Positions 44,897 through 46,754 of a stretch of DNA of 46,754 nt are shown here, piece by piece. Location of the stretch: the NCBI RefSeq assembly GCF_000485595.1, contig NW_014577277.1, positions 77,761 to 124,514 on the forward strand, in the 5' to 3' direction. The notes below the pieces were generated by a model that made no database searches, had not been told where the DNA came from, and worked only from the letters and a program-made list of their open reading frames with translations. How positions within the stretch are numbered: position 1 is the first letter of the stretch; every line of letters starts with the position of its first letter. Both the position numbers and the translations under genes were made by a program. This stretch comes from Priapulus caudatus (taxonomy: Eukaryota; Priapulida; Priapulimorpha; Priapulimorphida; Priapulidae).

Positions 44897-46158
44897 TCTT
44901 CACTACTCCCTTCTCATTGCTTTTACTAGCCCCTAGCAAGAAAATGCGCCCGATGATATGATAAAAGCACTTACACTAAATAACAACCGGATTCTCAGAA
45001 TTCCGATTTGAAGATGAAAAGAAATAAAAAAAACCTTTTATGTGTAATAGGAATAGCAGGCGTGATTCTGATCACATTTACTGAAAGAACTAACATACTT
45101 TGCTCAATGCCAGCTTCCTTAGTAAAGAATTTGCTCTGTAAAAACGATGCAGCTTGACAATCATGTGGATCATGTGGATCATGTGGATTGCAGGAAGAAT
45201 ATGAGTGTAAGGTGAAGGTGAGTAAATAATGTTGACAGGAGTAATGAGCAGGGAATCAGGTTCAAGCACTCATGGAACTAACTCCTTCTTTGACAATTTT
45301 CACTGGTATTTTTTCTTGGAATTATGATTTTATTTTTGTTATGTTTTATTGAATCAGGGATGATGAATTGAAGTAGTTCTGTCTATAGCGACCTGGGTCA
45401 CACAGATGAGGATAGAGCAAGGTACAACATCGCCCTGCTTTTGACGAGGGCTGTCATGTTTAAGGGTGAATAACAATAGATACTTTCAATTAGATTAGGA
45501 CATCGTATAATGCTGCGAGTGCATCACTATATTTTGTATTACGATGGGGTTTCATAGCACTCTAAGGGTTCAGATAAGGGTTCAGATAGCAGTGAAATTT
45601 TTTGTTACGAAAGCGGTATGATACCATTGCGTTGTCTATGTAACGTGAAATCTTCATATATTTACGATTGATTTGGTGGACCAATTACAATCTTAACGAG
45701 ATACTTCTGTACAGAATGCCGTAAGTGGCCGTATCCGTTCATGGAGGATGAATTTATTATGTTAAAAACTGTCGGGATAGTGATAGTGAATAGTGATGTA
45801 TATCTACGTAATCTCACTGGGTTTTCTATGGCATTGGTCATATAGCATACGTAATCTATAATGAGTATATGTGTTGTGCACTTTTCGAAAGGCAAGATAG
45901 TGTATTTCTCTGTGAATTACCTTACATGTACCATACGCTTATAGCGTGCATCCAGAAACAATTGGTGAATCGTTTACCCTATAGATTTTATAGGTTCTAT
46001 AGATTCTATCTTGATTCGATAGTATAGAACATGCAATACGTGACCTTGTGCGAGAGAACGTGCCAATAACGTGAGCATATCTATGCTCACAGATCTATTA
46101 TATGATCATTCTAATAATAGGATTGAATTTGCCAGTGCTACTATTACGAAGGAATTCA
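44897..46158. other. Intergenic, nothing recognised
   Basis: ATCATGTGG is repeated three times in tandem (12-bp unit) at about 45162-45188. No coding exon, RNA gene or element end was supported. Confidence 0.4.
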
Positions 46159-46167
46159 TATATACAT

Positions 46168-46212
46168 CAGGAGTAGATAATAGGGAATAAGAATCCCTAT
46201 TATCTACTTCTG
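46168..46212. mobile_element. 45-bp micro-foldback element
   Basis: CAGGAGTAGATAATAGGGA, a 7-base centre, then the complement with one mismatch (ending CTACTTCTG). ATATACAT is duplicated at 46160-46167 and 46213-46220. Its arms are the terminal sequence of the element at 32213-33448. Confidence 0.8.
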
Positions 46213-46520
46213 ATATACATGTTGTAAATATGAAATCTAGTTTTTTCTGGCTGCTTATTTTACATGTCTTGGCAGTTGCACATATGTGTCAGGATTGGTA
46301 TGATGTGTATTCCGTAATTTACACAGAAACGTGGCCTGCTAGGGTGAGACAGAGCACGCGCTCCTCAATTATTGGAAAAATAACGTAATAAGCGTATTAA
46401 GCATGAATGAGCCACTAAAATACATGTAAAAATAAAACGAAAAATAATATATTCAATGAGATAAATCCTATCCTACTGTGGATTATTTCTGTTTGGTTTA
46501 TCTATATGTATCTATTAAAT

Positions 46521-46558
46521 CAAGAGCGTATTAAGTATGCATACTTAATACGCTCTCA
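46521..46558. mobile_element. 38-bp micro-foldback element
   Basis: A 34-bp perfect palindrome (46523-46556, centre TATGCATA) with outer CAAGAGCG start; ATTAAAT is duplicated at 46514-46520 and 46559-46565 (7-bp TSD). Confidence 0.75.
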
Positions 46559-46670
46559 ATTAAATCCATTTCTGCTGCGTCACTGAGTGGAAGTAGGAGG
46601 AGGTAGTGGAGTACTGGTAAACATAAAGATGTTATAGTAGCCGTTGTCACCGCTATCCGAGTCACACACA

Positions 46671-46714
46671 TGCTCTCTCTTTCTCTCTCGTTCTCGATCT
46701 CGTTCTCTTTCGCG

Positions 46715-46754
<40 letters not shown>
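46671..46754. repeat. (CT)n microsatellite at the window edge
   Basis: CT repeats with TTCTCG and GCGCGC interruptions run to the last base, so the array continues beyond the window. Confidence 0.95.

Overview
This window is nuclear DNA from an invertebrate animal, probably marine. Its genes are split by short spliceosomal introns, the sequence is AT-rich and full of microsatellites and small transposons, and the three genes that can be named (SARAF, a SPEC3/Stum-family gene and MEA1) are animal genes. Degenerate telomere-like tracts use TTAGGG, which argues against arthropods (TTAGG) and most nematodes. The phylum cannot be fixed from this sequence.

Layout. 1-3989: the 5' part of an unidentified minus-strand gene with acidic N-terminal exons and an AT-hook exon; the AT-hook exon lies in a block present twice (1-980 and 1818-2735). 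4.0-14.8 kb: a mosaic of dispersed repeats and insertions. Large parts (about 1-960, 1800-2560 and 6175-11835) carry many single-base insertions relative to cleaner copies elsewhere in the window, as expected from unpolished long reads or gap filling. 14.8-19.1 kb: intergenic, with a 0.66-kb (AC)n array. 19163-23177, minus: SPEC3/Stum-family four-helix-like membrane protein gene in three coding exons, 248 aa; two tRNA-Ser(TGA) genes and a decayed third copy lie antisense in its second intron. 26605-30672, minus: SARAF, eight exons, 336 aa, the ER regulator of store-operated calcium entry, with an E-box/CRE promoter and a CGTG-rich array upstream. 31997-36648: a dense cluster of palindromic transposons. 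37345-42473, plus: MEA1, four coding exons, 164 aa. 42.5-46.75 kb: no gene recognised, one hAT-like MITE and two micro-palindromes, ending in (CT)n.

The most interesting content is the mobile DNA. Target-site duplications (TSDs) and, in several cases, filled/empty-site comparisons inside this window define three groups. (1) Palindromic elements with 9-bp TSDs and a degenerate TTAGGG core (4512-4708, 14462-14694, 31997-33518, 35274-35539, 40076-40389, plus nested 32820-33014 and 33199-33409). (2) Micro-foldback elements of only 27-49 bp that begin CARRAG-like, end in the complement and have 7-8 bp TSDs (15951, 22859, 28158, 46168, 46521, 14727), with a 1.2-kb relative at 32213-33448. (3) hAT-like foldback elements with 8-bp TSDs (34183-35197, 36025-36648). 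Several sit in introns of the named genes.
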